Positions 13,460-26,299 of a stretch of 64,000 nt of DNA are shown here, in pieces. Every line of letters begins with the position of its first letter. The first letter of the stretch is position 1. The notes under the pieces were generated by a model. That model searched no databases. It was given only the letters and a program-made list of their open reading frames with translations, and was not told the origin of the DNA. The translations under genes and the position numbers were made by a program. The stretch comes from Loxodes magnus (taxonomy: Eukaryota > Ciliophora > Karyorelictea > Loxodida > Loxodidae), in NCBI GenBank assembly GCA_946699065.1, contig CAMPDV010002116.1, forward strand, positions 35,219 to 99,218, given 5' to 3'.

Positions 13460-14326
13460 ATTATAAATAACTATTATTATTATTATTTTAACTAAATGTA
13501 AAATTAAAGTTTGCATATCCTGGGTTTTCGACCAGGTTTCTGCTGACAAGTTTTTTTTCCGTGGTTGTTCTCCACGACCTTTTTTTAAAGTGGACGGCTA
13601 CCACGAAGGATTCTCTTAATTTCTTGTTCATAGTTTTTATTTATATATGCCTTACTCAGTAATACAAAGTTTGTTTAAGTTTCTTCAGGTCCTTTATTCT
13701 TCATTGTACTTGAGTTATCTTCATTTCTTACAATGTCTTAGTAAATGATACCAAGATTAGCAGTACCAACAATTTTTATATCATTTTTTAATTTCTATTT
13801 TTAAAAAACTTTTTTCTCCAGCATCTCAATTCTTTTGTTTATGTTTGTATCATTTTTTTCTTAATTTCACTTTTCTTAATGTTGTATTTTGTTCTAATCT
13901 TCTTCTATGATCATTCTTTGTGATTAATTGAAGTTAGTTTACGACATTTCATAAAGCTAATTTTCTGTTACTACTGAGTTTTTAATCAGTTAACTTTTGA
14001 GAATTAGCAATTCGTTATTTTAGTCTTCTATGTAATTCATTAACACCCGGATTTTTTCTCCTTGATTAAAAAATATCTCTTCATTTTTTGCAATTTTTTC
14101 TTTCATTTTTTCGATTTCGCTTTGGAGTAAATTGTTATTTTTGGTTTCAGGATTTTATTGCTCATTCAAACCAACCATTACTTTTCCCTCTGAAGACGAG
14201 CTAGATTCTCTATCCTGTCTTTGCTTTTTTAGCTCCTTGTTCGTCACTTGTTTTCTTATTTTTCTTTGTTATTTCTTAGAAAGACGAATGTTCTTCTCAA
14301 TTTTTTTTAATTATAAATAACTATTA
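13460..14326 (-). mobile_element. 833-bp retroposon-like insertion with 17-bp duplication
   Basis: Present only in the left arm. The right arm has one uninterrupted copy of the target at about 43790-43812. The insert 13477-14309 is flanked by a perfect 17-bp repeat ATTATAAATAACTATTA (13460-13476 and 14310-14326). Read on the minus strand its 3' end carries a short TAA-repeat tail after two small hairpins (GTCGTGG.../CCACGG and CCTGG...CCAGG). A long target-site duplication plus a simple 3' tail is the mark of target-primed retroposition. One open frame covers almost the whole insert and is annotated separately. Confidence 0.8.
13580..14301 (-). CDS. Coiled-coil ORF1-like protein of the insertion
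   Basis: About 240 codons in one frame with TAA/TAG as Gln. There is a basic N terminus (KKQQRKIRKQVTNKEL), a serine-rich linker, a long coiled coil (LLQSEIEKMKEKIAKNEE) and a C-terminal part beginning NDIKIVGTANLG. A segment resembling FVLLSKAYINKNYEQEI follows, then a basic tail. The order coiled coil then a small alpha/beta segment recalls LINE-1 ORF1p (Transposase_22: coiled coil, RRM, CTD), but the resemblance is weak. No initiator ATG is evident, so the copy may be 5' truncated, and no TGA stop is reached before the element ends. No reverse transcriptase is encoded. Confidence 0.5.
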
Positions 14327-15189
14327 CTAGGTACTTACATTTAGTAAGCCTAGCTTTTAATTTAAATTATTAATATATGCTAAACAATTCTAATTAAAGG
14401 TATTTAAATATCTTTATTAATTTTAACTAAACTATTAAATAAGCTATATAACTATAACTAAATTATAGGATATATTATTATATTTTGCTTTATTTTCTCA
14501 AATAATTTTATTAAGTTTTAAGATTATTAGTAATCAAAGAAAGTTTACTTTATATAAGACTGATTAAATAAATCTTTATAATGTTAAGAATAAAAATGTT
14601 TGGCTACTTAAGCAAATAAATCTATTTTAGATTTTATCTTTCTTTAGAATTTTAAACTTTATTTTTTTAATTTTTGCTTAGCAAATTTAAACTTTTTTAT
14701 CATAATTAGCTATTAAAATATAAGCTTTAGTATAATTTATTAGATCTTTCTTAAATTTAGATTCTATTGCTTTTAATTTTATATTCTAGAAGCAAAAGAT
14801 TAAATTAAAAAATGATTAAGACTTTGACAGATGTAACTTACATTGTTTTTAACTTCTAAATTTAATTTCTATTTTATGTATAAATCTTTCTTCTTTCTTC
14901 TTTCTTTAATTTCTATCTTTTTCATAAAATAAAGGTTTATAACAATTAGTACAATTTTGATAAACATAATAATAGTAAAAGGAACAACAAAAATAAAAGA
15001 TATGAAACTAGTAATTTTCTATATAATAAGTTATTGATTTAGCTTTAAGTTGCTTTAGTATAATTTAAAAATATCAAATTTTACTAAGTAAACACAATAA
15101 AATTTTATTTATTTATTTGATTTTTATTTAGGAGTCTTAAATTATTGGATTAAAATAGAGTTAGAGATCTTTTAGATTTAAAGGAAATC
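14327..15189. other. Intergenic region between convergent genes
   Basis: AT-rich spacer between the 3' end of the Kelch gene and the 3' end of the kinase/MORN gene, mirrored at 42932-43790. No gene recognised. Confidence 0.45.
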
Positions 15190-18100
15190 TCATTTTAGAT
15201 CAAAGTAAAACTTTAGAATTTTTTTGTTTTTCTCAAACCAAAATTCCATTATAGTCTTACTTAAAACTTGTAGAGGATTATTTGTTTCTAAAGTGAAAAT
15301 TGGTCCTCCAAGAGGGGTTCAGTATTCCAATTTTACTAAAATTTGATTATTCAATGATAGTACCTGATATTTTTTTATTTCAAAAGGAAATTCGTTCAAA
15401 CTTTCGAAATTCAACTCAAATTTTTCAGTTTATTATCTCCATCCCTAATAATAATAATTTTCTAATTCATTATGAGGAAAGTTTATCTTAATTCCAGTGT
15501 GATATTTTCAGAAATTGTACATATTAGTAAAATTTTATTATAGCAACAGTTGATTATCACTTGCTATTTAAGTTTCATCATTTTTTCTCTTAAGATTTTA
15601 CTTTAATTCTTCAATTTACTACCTTTAATTTCTTTATAAATTGGGATTTTGCATGACTATATCAAACTTAACTTTCTGCTGTTCGAAATTTGATAGTCAT
15701 TCAGGTATTTTCTACTCATATTTGTTATAATATTCAGTACTTCACTGTTCTTATAGTTTAAGCTCTTAATAAGAATCAAAAGTTTATAAGAAGATACTGT
15801 TTCAGTTAAACCTAAATAGAATTACTTAAACTTGCTTTTCTTTTTGGTAAGTTTACTCTTTTTATATTAGGCTTCAAATATTATTTTAGTCAAGTGGTAT
15901 TAAGATATTTCTTTCTGAGCTATATATGTAAAGAACCATATTGATGAGCCAAAGAATTGCAAATAACAAAAGTATTTCATATGATTTCTAATGCGGTTCA
16001 GAGCTTTAAAATTTGCTTTCATTTTATTTATCATTATTTTTCTCTCTTACTTAGCTTTATTTCTGATTTTATTATTATTTTTCCTGTTTTTAATCTACTT
16101 GCTTATCTTTTTACTCTTGCTCTTCTTTTTTTTCTTCTTCTCTTTCAGGATCTTCTCTTTTCCTTTCTTCAGCCTAACTTGGAGGTTGGTCTTACTAAAT
16201 TAGTTATTTTTAATCTAAGTTTTTAGCGTCTTTTTCTACTTAAATTTGAATAAATTTATCTTTTTTAATTTGTATTCTTCCATGATAAAATCTTCCTTCA
16301 TAATATCCCTTTTTTAAATGATACATTCTTCCATTTCCATGAGCATTATAAAACTAATCTATCTATCCTATATAAACTAAATCTTTTTCTATCTCTACTT
16401 ATTAAACAAAACGCTTAGAATCCTTTATAGCAATATTTGTATTCAAACGATTCGTATGATTAAATATTAATTGAGTTAAGTTGTCATTTTCAAAAGTCAT
16501 TTCAGGAATTTCGATATCTGAAATTAAGTCTTATGATTAAATATTTTACTTTTTTTCCGTTAATAACTATTCATCATATAGCTTATTATATTTAAAAATC
16601 GCATTTTATCTTACAATTTAATTTTCTAAATCAATATAAGTTCCTTTTCCATGCATCATGGATTTATCAAATTCTCCTTCGTAATAATAGTTTTTTTTCA
16701 ATATTCTTCCATATCCTTTAAAGTTGTTATTCTTATCTATTTAGCCTACATAAGTTTTGCTTTTGTCACTTTTTTATTCTTAAAATTTTAAATTAGGATC
16801 TTAACATAAATTAATATCTTGCTAATATTATTAGATAAGACCAAAGTTAAACTTAAAGGGATGATTTGCTTCTTATAGTGCCAATAAAGGAACTTATTCG
16901 ATCAAATCTTAGCTCTATTATTTTTGATTGACCTTTTTTTATTTTTTTTGTATCTCTTATTACCTTTTATTTTGATAAAAGTCATTAATTTCGTTCTATT
17001 TTTTTAAGTCTCATTCGTGTGTGGTAATTTTATTTGTAGATTTTGAATATTAACTATTTTCCTATGTTTAGTTTTAACTACTCTACTGATTTTACGATTA
17101 AACGGATGAAGTTTACAATAATCCTCATGAATTGTTCTGGATTTAAGATTCTATATCACTCTCACTTTCTTCACAAAATTCTACTTAATTTTCTTGTTAA
17201 ACTTCTAACTAAAATAATTCTTTTCTTTCTAATTATTTTTACTCTAAAGCTTGCTTAATTTCTATGAAATCATATCTATCTTCTTCTTCTCATTGAAGTA
17301 AATGAAAAATAGTCCAATGTAAATTTTTACATTTTTGATCCTATAGATTATAATGTTAAATCTATTATCCTATTAAATCAAATAATTCTTTGCTTGTTTT
17401 ACTTTTTTAGTTTAGTTTTAAATTTTTAGCTCTCTAAAGTGTTGACAATTCAAGTAAAGTTATTCCTAACGAGAAAGCATCAGATTTATAAGGATCTATT
17501 TACGTATTCAAAACAATCTAAGGAGATTGATATCCTTCTGTGTAAATGCTCTTTTATTGAAATTAAAGATTAAGTTAAGGATCTGAAAAATCTAAATCTC
17601 CTATTTTTAGCCTTCAATTAGAATCTACAAAAATATTATTAGGTTTTATATCTTGATGGCAAATATTCTAACTTTAGAGAAACTCGAATCCTTCTATAAG
17701 AAACTACGTAAATCTTCAAATTTCATCTAAGGTAAAATAATTATTTAATTCCTTTTATCTTTTTATCAGTTTCTTAAGATCTGAATCACAATATTCCATT
17801 TCTATTCAATTTGTTAAAGCTTCTTCCTTCAAATTTCAGTCATAAACTTGACAGAAATATTCTTGATACTATTCTTTATGCTACTATAACAGTAGAAGCA
17901 ATTATTTTAATTAGGTTTATTACTACTCTGTTCTTATGAATTTTACTACTCTTCTTTATGATTCTATATTGCAAGCTTCTACTACTTTTACAGTTTTTCC
18001 TTCATCTTCAAAAATAGTACCTTTCAGCTCTAATTGAGGAACTAAATACTACAGATTTCATGTATCAAAATAATTTTAATTCTCATCAAATTAATGGAAA

Positions 18101-18804
18101 CGAACTTAAAACTTATCCACCATAAATACTTAAGCAGAAGAATCTTAATCTCTGTGATAAGCATAAAACTAAGCAATAACTTATTTCCATTTATGCTAAT
18201 TTTCCTCTAAAATGTCTTCTAATCTTTATGATTTCTGATAACTAACAGAAGAATCGTAAGAATATATTACTAAGGTTTACTATTTTAAACGAATTCAGTG
18301 AAGAACTTTATAATTGTCATCTAAAAAAATGAGGTATTTGATATTCTTTTGTATATTGTCTAAAGCTTATTTTATTTCTTACCAAAACTACTCTGTTTAG
18401 TCACTTTCAAGTAATAGTTTTATATTACTCTTATCTAATTAACTTTGCATATTAAGTTGTGAAAGTATTATCATCAATCTTTAAAACTCCTATGAATCTT
18501 AGTAAATAATTTAGAAAATTAGTTAAAGAGGGTCGAAGTTTTCTAATTCTTAAATGAATTATCCTTTTTTTATTTAATCTTTCAAAATCTCTTTACACTT
18601 ATCTATAACTTCTTTCTTAGAAACCTTTAGAAAACTTACTAAATCTTCTTCTTTTTTAAATTATTTTAATACCATAAAGAAAGAAGGACTCCAATCTTCT
18701 TCATTCTAATTTTAGCCTGTGTAATAAGGTTAATTTTATCAAATATCAAAAATAATCTCATTTTCATTATTTTAGTTTGACTCACTTATCTAAGCCATTT
18801 TCAT
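15190..18804 (-). CDS. Protein kinase with MORN-like repeats and TM segment, left copy
   Basis: Mirror of the gene at 39317-42931 with identical length (3615 nt, 1204 codons plus TGA at 15190-15192) and only scattered substitutions, one of them changing LDY to LDF after the metal-binding aspartate. See the right-arm entry for domains. The start is the upstream ATG of MKMAQISES. Near identity across the gene and its flanks suggests a recent duplication or ongoing gene conversion between the arms. Confidence 0.8.
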
Positions 18805-20056
18805 TTTTAATTAAGATAACTCTCTTAAGTCAAAAAATGGATCATTAAAAAAGAACTTTTTAAATTAAAAAAATGTTAAAAAGAAAAATAAGCAAAGAAT
18901 GCTTGGATTTTCAAACTAACTATACAGACTATTAGAGGAATTCCTACATTAAAAGATATATCAAATAATAAGAAATTATAGATTAAATTTAGTAAAATTG
19001 TGCTAAGTAAGAATCAAAATCAAAAGCTAATTAAAAATAAATCTTATTATATTTTAAACCTAATAAGAACCAGATTAACAGCTATTAAAAAATATTTAGT
19101 ATACTTATAAAACATCCAGCTATATTAAGTCAATCAGAGAATTTATATATAAGACAAAAGATATAAAGATAAAAAAGTAAAACACAATTATTCGATTCTG
19201 AGGAAAGAAGAAGATCTTTAAATATAATAATTAAAATAAAGAAAATCAAACAAAATTAGTGGGAAAGAGATTGAGATACACTTCAAAAATAAAATATTTC
19301 GTTTTATGAATTAAAATAAATAAATTTATCCAAAAGTATTACATTTGTTGGAAAAGTCATTTAACTAAGTAATTGAATCAATTTTTTATTTCAAAGTTCA
19401 AATAAACAAAGAATGGCAGCAGCAAGAATTTAGAAAATCTGATTATAACTCTAACCTTAGCTAGTTTCTAGTTGGTTAAAACATTTTGAAGAGAAAGTGT
19501 CTGAAAGATTATCCGACCTTGATAGGGCTTGAAGTCTATGAATATGGAGCATGATCTTATTATTCTTGGTCTTTTGTTTGCAGAAAATGATAAAAGAATA
19601 TTCTATAATGTTCAATAAGAGATCAATTAGATTTCAGCTATTCTCAAAATTTCTTTTTAAAGTAATTTAAAAGTTTAAAAATTCTATTCTAATTTTTATA
19701 AACCAATATTTAATCTTATTTTCTCAATTAGATAAACTTTAAAGAGATTTGACTTATTTTTTTAATGTTTATAACCTCTACTTTAGCCCCAATAGTTTAT
19801 AAACATAATTAAAATTAAAATTAATTATACATTAAGAAAGTAAGAGCATTTTTATCTTATAATTTTATAATAAAAAAGTTTATAATAAAGGAAGTTATTT
19901 TAGTTATATAATTGACATTACATTAATGAATCAAATATTTAAGAGATTATTTATTTAAAATTAGACCTGTAAATTATCTTTACTAAATTGCTCATAAAGT
20001 TAATTTTTTATAGATAATCTATATGATAAATTATTTTACTTAATGAAATAAATATG
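18805..20056. other. Intergenic region, inner arm
   Basis: AT-rich, mirrored at about 38061-39316. A short frame beginning at ATG 19412 (MAAARIQKIW) has no recognisable domain, and its start codon is not conserved in the other arm, where a 12-base block differs. I do not call a gene. Confidence 0.4.
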
Positions 20057-22165
20057 GTTATAGAGCGCGTAGCACCTCGTTAGCACGCAGCTCTTTCAAT
20101 ATTAATATTTGATAATAAAAAAATATTCTCATACTTCTTGTTAAAATTCTATTCGTCAACCGAGTCAGATTCTCCAAATGGGAAATCTGTTTATTTCAAA
20201 TTATTTTCAAATCTTTAATCAAATGCTCCAGTCTTCTTGATAATATAAAAATAAGAATTAGTAGTTAAATCATTAGCAAACCCGTAAACCAAACTTTCAT
20301 ACTGTTAGAACCCTCGAAAAAGTTAGGTTTTTTTCTTCTGAGCTCTTTCATCTTTCCTCGTGGTGGTTTCTAGTGCAAAATTACTCTCAATACAGTATGC
20401 ACTGAATCAGACTACCTACTAATACTCCCTACCACTACCTACATCCATATTTTTTATCAAAACAGCACATTAATTTATGCTTATTTGAGAAATATGAATA
20501 AAAATAAAATAGTTAATATCTAAATAAAAGATAATACAATAACAGATAAATAATAAAAAATTAAATAAATATATAAATAATTATTTTAATTTAATAGTAA
20601 TTAATAGCTTAAAAATACATTTCTATCTTATAAAATATATTAAAATTACATTTTATTTGATAAAATTAAATTTTTTAATTAAAATGAATAAATCATTTTA
20701 TTAGAAAACTGTAAAAGAAATAAAAAATTAAATAAAATGTAGCAAAACGATAAAATAATTAATTTATAGAAAGCTGATTTTTTGAAGTTAGTCTATTTTT
20801 AGCATGCTTAAAAGTAGAAAAATTTAATTTCTCATAAAAAATGTAAATGAGTGAAATTTGCTATGCTAAACTGTATGAAATTTTATTATAAAATATTTAT
20901 TTTTCAAGTATAATGAGATGCAAAAATAAGATAAAAAAATAAAGCTACTTAAAAATAATGGAAAAAGAAATATATAATATTGATATTTCAGAACTAATTA
21001 AAAAAATAACAAAATATATATAAAATTATAATAATTATTTACTTTCATTAAATCAAATAAATATTAAATATCTAACATTAATGATTATATTCTCATGACA
21101 TAACATTTTAAATTATAAAAAAAAGAATAAGGAATGTCTAAAAAATTTTAATCATAAGATATTAATTTTTTATCGTGTAAATTAATTTAAAATTTTGTCC
21201 TAATAATTAAATGCAATTATTCTTAAAGATAACTAAAAAGCCAATTATGAATATTTAAAAATAAAAAATTAATTATTATCATTTTAAGAAAGAAATAAAA
21301 ATTAAAAATCATTAAATATTTCATTTTTCCCTTCATAATTCTCTTAATTTTAGTATCATAACAAAGATAAAATCAAATGACAATAATTTAGATATTCGAT
21401 AAAAATTCAAGTCAAGAAATGCTTAAAAACTTCCTAAATCTCCTTTTTAATATGCAACCTCCTCTTTATTAGGTTTTTACTAATTTCCATCCAACATTTA
21501 AGATTCATTCATAGTAAGATGCATAATCTTCTATATCAGCAACCATTATTGTCATATAATAATGCTTTGATTTTTCTAAAATGTTTATATTTTTCCTTTA
21601 GCAGATCTAGTAAATTTTACAATTCTTAACATATATTTACTCTGTAATAGTTATAATTTTATTTTTAAGAGATTTTTAAACTCTAGAATCTTTTTATTTA
21701 ATTTATGAATTTTCAGAATCATTTTATTGTTTTTTTTTCACTTTTATATTCATTTTTATTATAAAAAAAGTAAAATAAATAATGTTAGTCGGGAGTATTA
21801 ATAGGTAATTTGCTATAGTGTAAACTGAATTGAGAGTAATTTCGCACTAGAAATCTCCACAGAGAAGAATGTACAACCTCAGAAGAAACAAACCTTACTT
21901 TTTCGACGGCTCTCGCTAGCAGCATGAAAGTTTGGCTGATAAGCTTGCTTATGACTTAATTACTAATTCTTATTTTGATTTTATCAAGAAGATTGTAGCA
22001 TTTGGTTCAAGATTTTAGAATAATTTTAAACATGCAGATTCCTCATTTGGAGAAGCTGAAGTGACTCAGTTGATGAATGGAATTTTAACAATAGATATGA
22101 GAAGATTTTTGTAATATTAAATATTTATATTGAAAGAGCTACACACCAACGAGAAGCTGCTTTGC
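20057..22165 (+). mobile_element. 2.1-kb element with ~380-bp terminal inverted repeats
   Basis: The left end (20057 to about 20445) matches the reverse complement of the right end (about 21785-22165) at roughly 75-80 percent by eye. Both ends carry a GC-richer terminal motif of about 35 bp (AGAGCGCGTAGCAC ... GCACGCAGCTCTTT), itself an imperfect palindrome. The ~1.3 kb interior is extremely AT-rich with no recognised gene. The same element lies in the other arm at about 35985-38065. Both terminal repeats retain the same coding-like segment, so the repeats contain a captured or ancestral gene fragment. The class is unknown. It resembles fold-back or Tlr-like germline elements of ciliates only in general plan. 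Confidence 0.65.
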
Positions 22166-22243
22166 TTTGACTAACTATTGGGACCTGGAATGAAATTATC
22201 TTCGATATTGGCCGATATCCCCCGTAAATCTGACTTGGTATGA
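21869..22243 (+). CDS. 124-codon ORF spanning element end, function unknown
   Basis: Starts MYNLRRNKPYFFDGSRQQ and ends at TGA 22241-22243 after ADIPRKSDLV. The central part (SYFDFIKKIVAFGSRF, VTQLMNGILTIDMRRF) recurs, diverged but in the same frame, in the opposite terminal repeat of the element (LTTNSYFYIIKKTGAF on the minus strand near 20300). The ORF crosses the outer edge of the terminal repeat. The copy in the right arm has an 8-bp deletion that breaks the frame. I do not recognise the family. Confidence 0.4.
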
Positions 22244-22329
22244 CAAGTGAGAACCGCTTTGTACTCCTAAGAGACGCAACCTGCCATAATACATTTTCAA
22301 GATGTATTTTTTATAGCATCATTGAACAG

Positions 22330-24342
22330 TTAAAATTCCAGTTAGCTTAATAATACTAGAGTCGCATTTATAAATTTTTATTATATTTAATGCATAGACA
22401 AAATTAATCTTTTTACTAAATGATGAAATCTTAATTTAAATTTCTATACTTTTTATAATTTTATTTAATTAAGAATTATAAAATTATAAAACATATTAGA
22501 TTAACAAAAATGCTTTTATATCATTTTTTATTTATGCTTAATATTCTGTCTTTAAAGCTAAAGTAAGATATTAAAAATTTATTTCATTTAAATTAAAAAT
22601 ATCTCTATTTTATTTAAAACAAAAAAGTAAAAATAGGAAATAGTAAGAAATTTCGAAACACCACTAAGAGGTATGAATATTTAAGTAAATAAGATTAATT
22701 ATTTAGTTAACAGATATAGATAAAAGGTAGAAAATATTAATGAAAAATTACAAATTATATATCATAAAATTATAATAAATAAAAAAGATCATTAGCTAAT
22801 TGGCAAGCTTTAATTTAAATTTCTATCTATTTTAATATTTTCGAAATAGCTTAATAATTATTATAGCTTTGATTAAATCATTATAAAATTTTTAATTATA
22901 AGACATTATTTTACTAATTATCAACTAATTACTTATAAAACTAACAATATTTGTTCTACTATATTTTTTATAATATTAATATTTGCTTTAAAATAATCAG
23001 TAAATATACTTAATAATCATAATTAATTAATTTAAAAAAAATTAATTAAAAATTTCCTTTTTTATTAAGTAAAAAAGGATGAAAATTTAAAGAAATTAAA
23101 ATATAAAAAATTCTTAATTTTTCACATTTAATCATAATAGAATATTTCACTATAATAAAAATTTAATTATTTTAAATTATTATTTAAACATAAAAAATCA
23201 CAATAGATATTTTGTTTAACAATTTCTCTTTTTTAGTTATAAACTAATTTTATCTCTTAAATATACTTTTTATTATAATTAGTATTGTAATTTTTAGGTA
23301 GTTTATTTTAATTATTGTCTATTTAACTAATATCTCATTATGCAATTGTTTTAAAGTGTTCTTTCTGAATTTTTTATTAAAAATTATCTTTAATTTTTTA
23401 TACAATTTTTTGCTAATTTCTTAATATTTTTTGCCTAATAATCCTCAAAGGCTTTTAAATTAATGGAGTTACTTAAGTTTTTCCATCAAAGCAATTTTTT
23501 ATTAAAAAGACTTTATTTGAGCAAATAATTTTTTTATAGAGATTATAAGTTTTTAAATAAGCGTCTTAACTTTTAACTGCTTGACTAAAAAGAAGTCATT
23601 TCAAATTTATATACCAAGATTCATTAAATATCGAATTCGATGTTTAGGATAAGCCTTAAAATAAAATTTCTACGATTAAGCAATTTAATTAGTTTTTTTC
23701 TTTTTAATACTGGAAAATTAGCTATTGAAATTATATTTTATCCGTATTCCGCTTTAGAAAAAAAAATTCCGTAAATAGTTTAATTATTTTATAGAAAAAT
23801 GCTTCATATAAAACAATATTTTGCATTAGCTATCTAATATTCATATACTTCTGTTAACCAATGTAGCTTGCTAATTTATTTGCTTCATATCTGATTTCCT
23901 AATTAACTAGAAAGTTTTTTTAATTAATTGGCATTTCATTAAAATTTAAATTAATTTTCTTTTCATTAGTTTTTCATTAATTATTTACTTTTTTTTAGTT
24001 GTTTTAACAATTAATTTTATCCCTTTAAAATTTTTGACTACTGTTCTTAATGATTTTATTATTTCCCCCAATTCCTAGATAATTTCAATTAAGTTATCTC
24101 CAAAATATCAAACATAAATTATTTTAGATAATTATGTAACTAAATCTATTCTTTTTTTCTTTAGTATATCTTACTATGGTGTAGTATTAAATTTTGCGCT
24201 TGTAGACCTATGATTTCTTTCTTGTAAATCCCTATTGCTATATTACTCTATTCATTTATTATTTATCAATAATAAATCTTGCTTCTTTTAATATGGAGGC
24301 GAGCTAGTGCCTTGAAAGACTTAGCAAGGAATATCTTTTGTA
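22330..24342. other. AT-rich loop region, nothing recognised
   Basis: Contains the inner end of the left inverted-repeat arm (about 22785) and then unique AT-rich DNA. No coding frame, RNA or repeat structure could be supported. Confidence 0.4.
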
Positions 24343-25890
24343 ATGAAAAAAATTGATAAAATATATAATTCATTTCAAAGAAAGCATACTAAGCACTAGG
24401 ATCTACATTTAACTAGTCATAATATATAAGATCTAAATTGAATACCATTCAAGTATATTTTGGCTTTAAGATTCTATAAATTGTTTACAAAATAAGAAGG
24501 GAAAGTATTTATTATCTATAATTAACTATAGATATACATTTATAAAAAAAGTTGGAAAGAAGGATTTTAGAACTTTGACGACTTAAAAAATATGACTGTA
24601 TACTATAATATTTAATTGGATAACTAGGAATATAATTGCAGTTTAGAATCATTTACTAAGCATACAAAAATGTAAATTTAGCTAAAATTTTATAAAAATG
24701 CAATCTAAAGATTTTATAGAATGTCTACTGATAAAATAAGTACTGAATAAATTCAAAATTAGTTTCAGTAATTAGTTATACTTGATTAATTAAATCATAA
24801 AGAAGATAAATTATAAATATATATAAACTCAGAATCCAATCATTCAATTTCCAAAAAGATCGTTAAAACCTCATTACCCTTTTGATGGTCCTTTTTGCAG
24901 GTGTAGAGATTATAACACTTTCGACATATTATGGAATGTAATTACTACTGAGACATAAGGAAATGATTATATTATAAGATTGGAAATTTCGAAATAAAGT
25001 GTTTGATTCTCTATGATCTAATTTATATAAATATGTTTGCTAGCAATCAAGCAGTATAGATAGATTAACAAATCAAAATATTTCATAGATAAGTAATTGA
25101 TCAAAGAATGGAGCTATTTAAAATAGAAAAGAATAAATAATCAGAAAATTTTTAGATAAGAAATGCTAATAAAGAGGAAGTGATTCAATAAAACTTATAA
25201 ACTTAAAAGTCTGCATTTGAAAGAAATTTTGACATTTAAAGATGTCCAAAATATTTTTAGTTTTTATTTAAATTAATATCCATATAAAGCAAAAGAAATA
25301 AAGGGCCTCTAGCATTCTAAAAGGTAGTTTAAGTCTTTAAAGGTAATTGAAAGTAAAACTTGCAAGCTTTAATAAATAGTTTTAGCATCAATTAATTATT
25401 TTTCAGACAGATTTTATATTTAGATTAATAATCGCTTAAATAGTTCAAAATTAATGAGATATTAAAAATCTGAATTCAAACTGAGCATAATAAACAATAT
25501 ATCGTTCAAATGTATAACCATAAAATTATAAAATTATAAGTTCCTTAAATAAAATTAAAAGTTCATTTCAAAGTCAGAACCCATTGAAAGCCTATATATG
25601 TTAGAGACATTTCATTTTTTGAATTAAAAGTTTTTTCTACTATATATAATCTCTAAAACAGCAGAGTTTAAATCAACAAAATGGAAATATAATTTTTATA
25701 AAAAAAAGAAATATTAATTACTATAATGTTAAAAAAATTTGCAATAGAACTGTAATTAAAAAAATCTATAAAATAATTTATTAATAATATAATTTAAAAT
25801 TCTTTGAGACATGATAAAGTAAAAAGATTTATACTACTTTTATTTTCAATTTTAATAGGGCGAAAAAAATATTAAAAGGCTAAATATTGA
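24343..25890 (+). CDS. Hypothetical protein, 515 codons
   Basis: Read with TAA/TAG as Gln and TGA as Trp, one frame is continuous from MKKIDKIYNSF to a TGA at 25888-25890. Its composition is balanced in acidic and basic residues, unlike the other two frames (examples: WKEGFQNFDDLKNMTVYYN, RNANKEEVIQQNLQTQKSAF, LKQFKINEILKIW). It contains at least seven TGA-coded tryptophans, one pair giving LPFWWSF. No domain is recognised. The last ~60 codons look less protein-like, so the true end may be nearer 25690. It lies alone in the spacer between the inverted-repeat arms. Confidence 0.5.
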
Positions 25891-26299
25891 AAAAAATATA
25901 TGAATAATATGCTATTCTTATAAATTTAAACTAAAATTTTTAGTAATATAAAGATTAAAAAAATTAATTTTAAAATTTTGTTTTTAGTTATTATGAAAAT
26001 AAGCGAATTAAAAAATATAAAAATGTTTAATATCATAAAATTTATTATTTTTATTTACGAATTATTTTAATTTCTAATTTCCAAGATTCTATTGAAAAAT
26101 TAAAATAAAAGTAATTGATTTTCAATCATTTCAACGTAAATCGAAAAATTAATTATTATGAATATAAGTTTATTTTTTATTTTTTATTTTTTTAAATTAG
26201 AAATCTGAAATTTTTAATTTTTGTCTATGTATTCTATTTTTATTTATCAACATTTTTATCTTTATAAAGTTTTACTTTTTATATTTTTAGATCATTTAT

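Larger units (their letters stand above)
3100..22785 (+). repeat. Left arm of giant inverted repeat
   Basis: Reverse complement of about 35352-56600. Examples of paired positions are 7178 with 52535, 18804 with 39317 and 22132 with 36009. The inner ~10 kb match the other arm almost base for base. The outer ~8 kb are visibly diverged (many substitutions and indels). Arm-specific insertions are 13477-14326 here and about 45590-48065 in the right arm. The inner end lies at about 22785, where the sequence stops matching the right arm just after a run reading ATAAAAAAGAT. Confidence 0.93.

Noticed and set aside
13500-13600. tRNA-like T-arm (GGTCGAAAACCC) and hairpins
   Set aside because: No matching acceptor, D or anticodon arms; they fit better as 3' hairpins of the retroposon.
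15957-16226. Hydrophobic standard-code frame, mirrored at 41895-42164
   Set aside because: Antisense of the Glu/Lys/Gln-rich stretch of the kinase/MORN gene; the Phe/Leu richness is a by-product.
24293-25807. Longer frame starting MEASQCLERLSKEYLL overlapping the 515-codon ORF
   Set aside because: It is also open, but nearly lacks acidic residues. The neighbouring frame from 24343 has balanced composition and reads better throughout.
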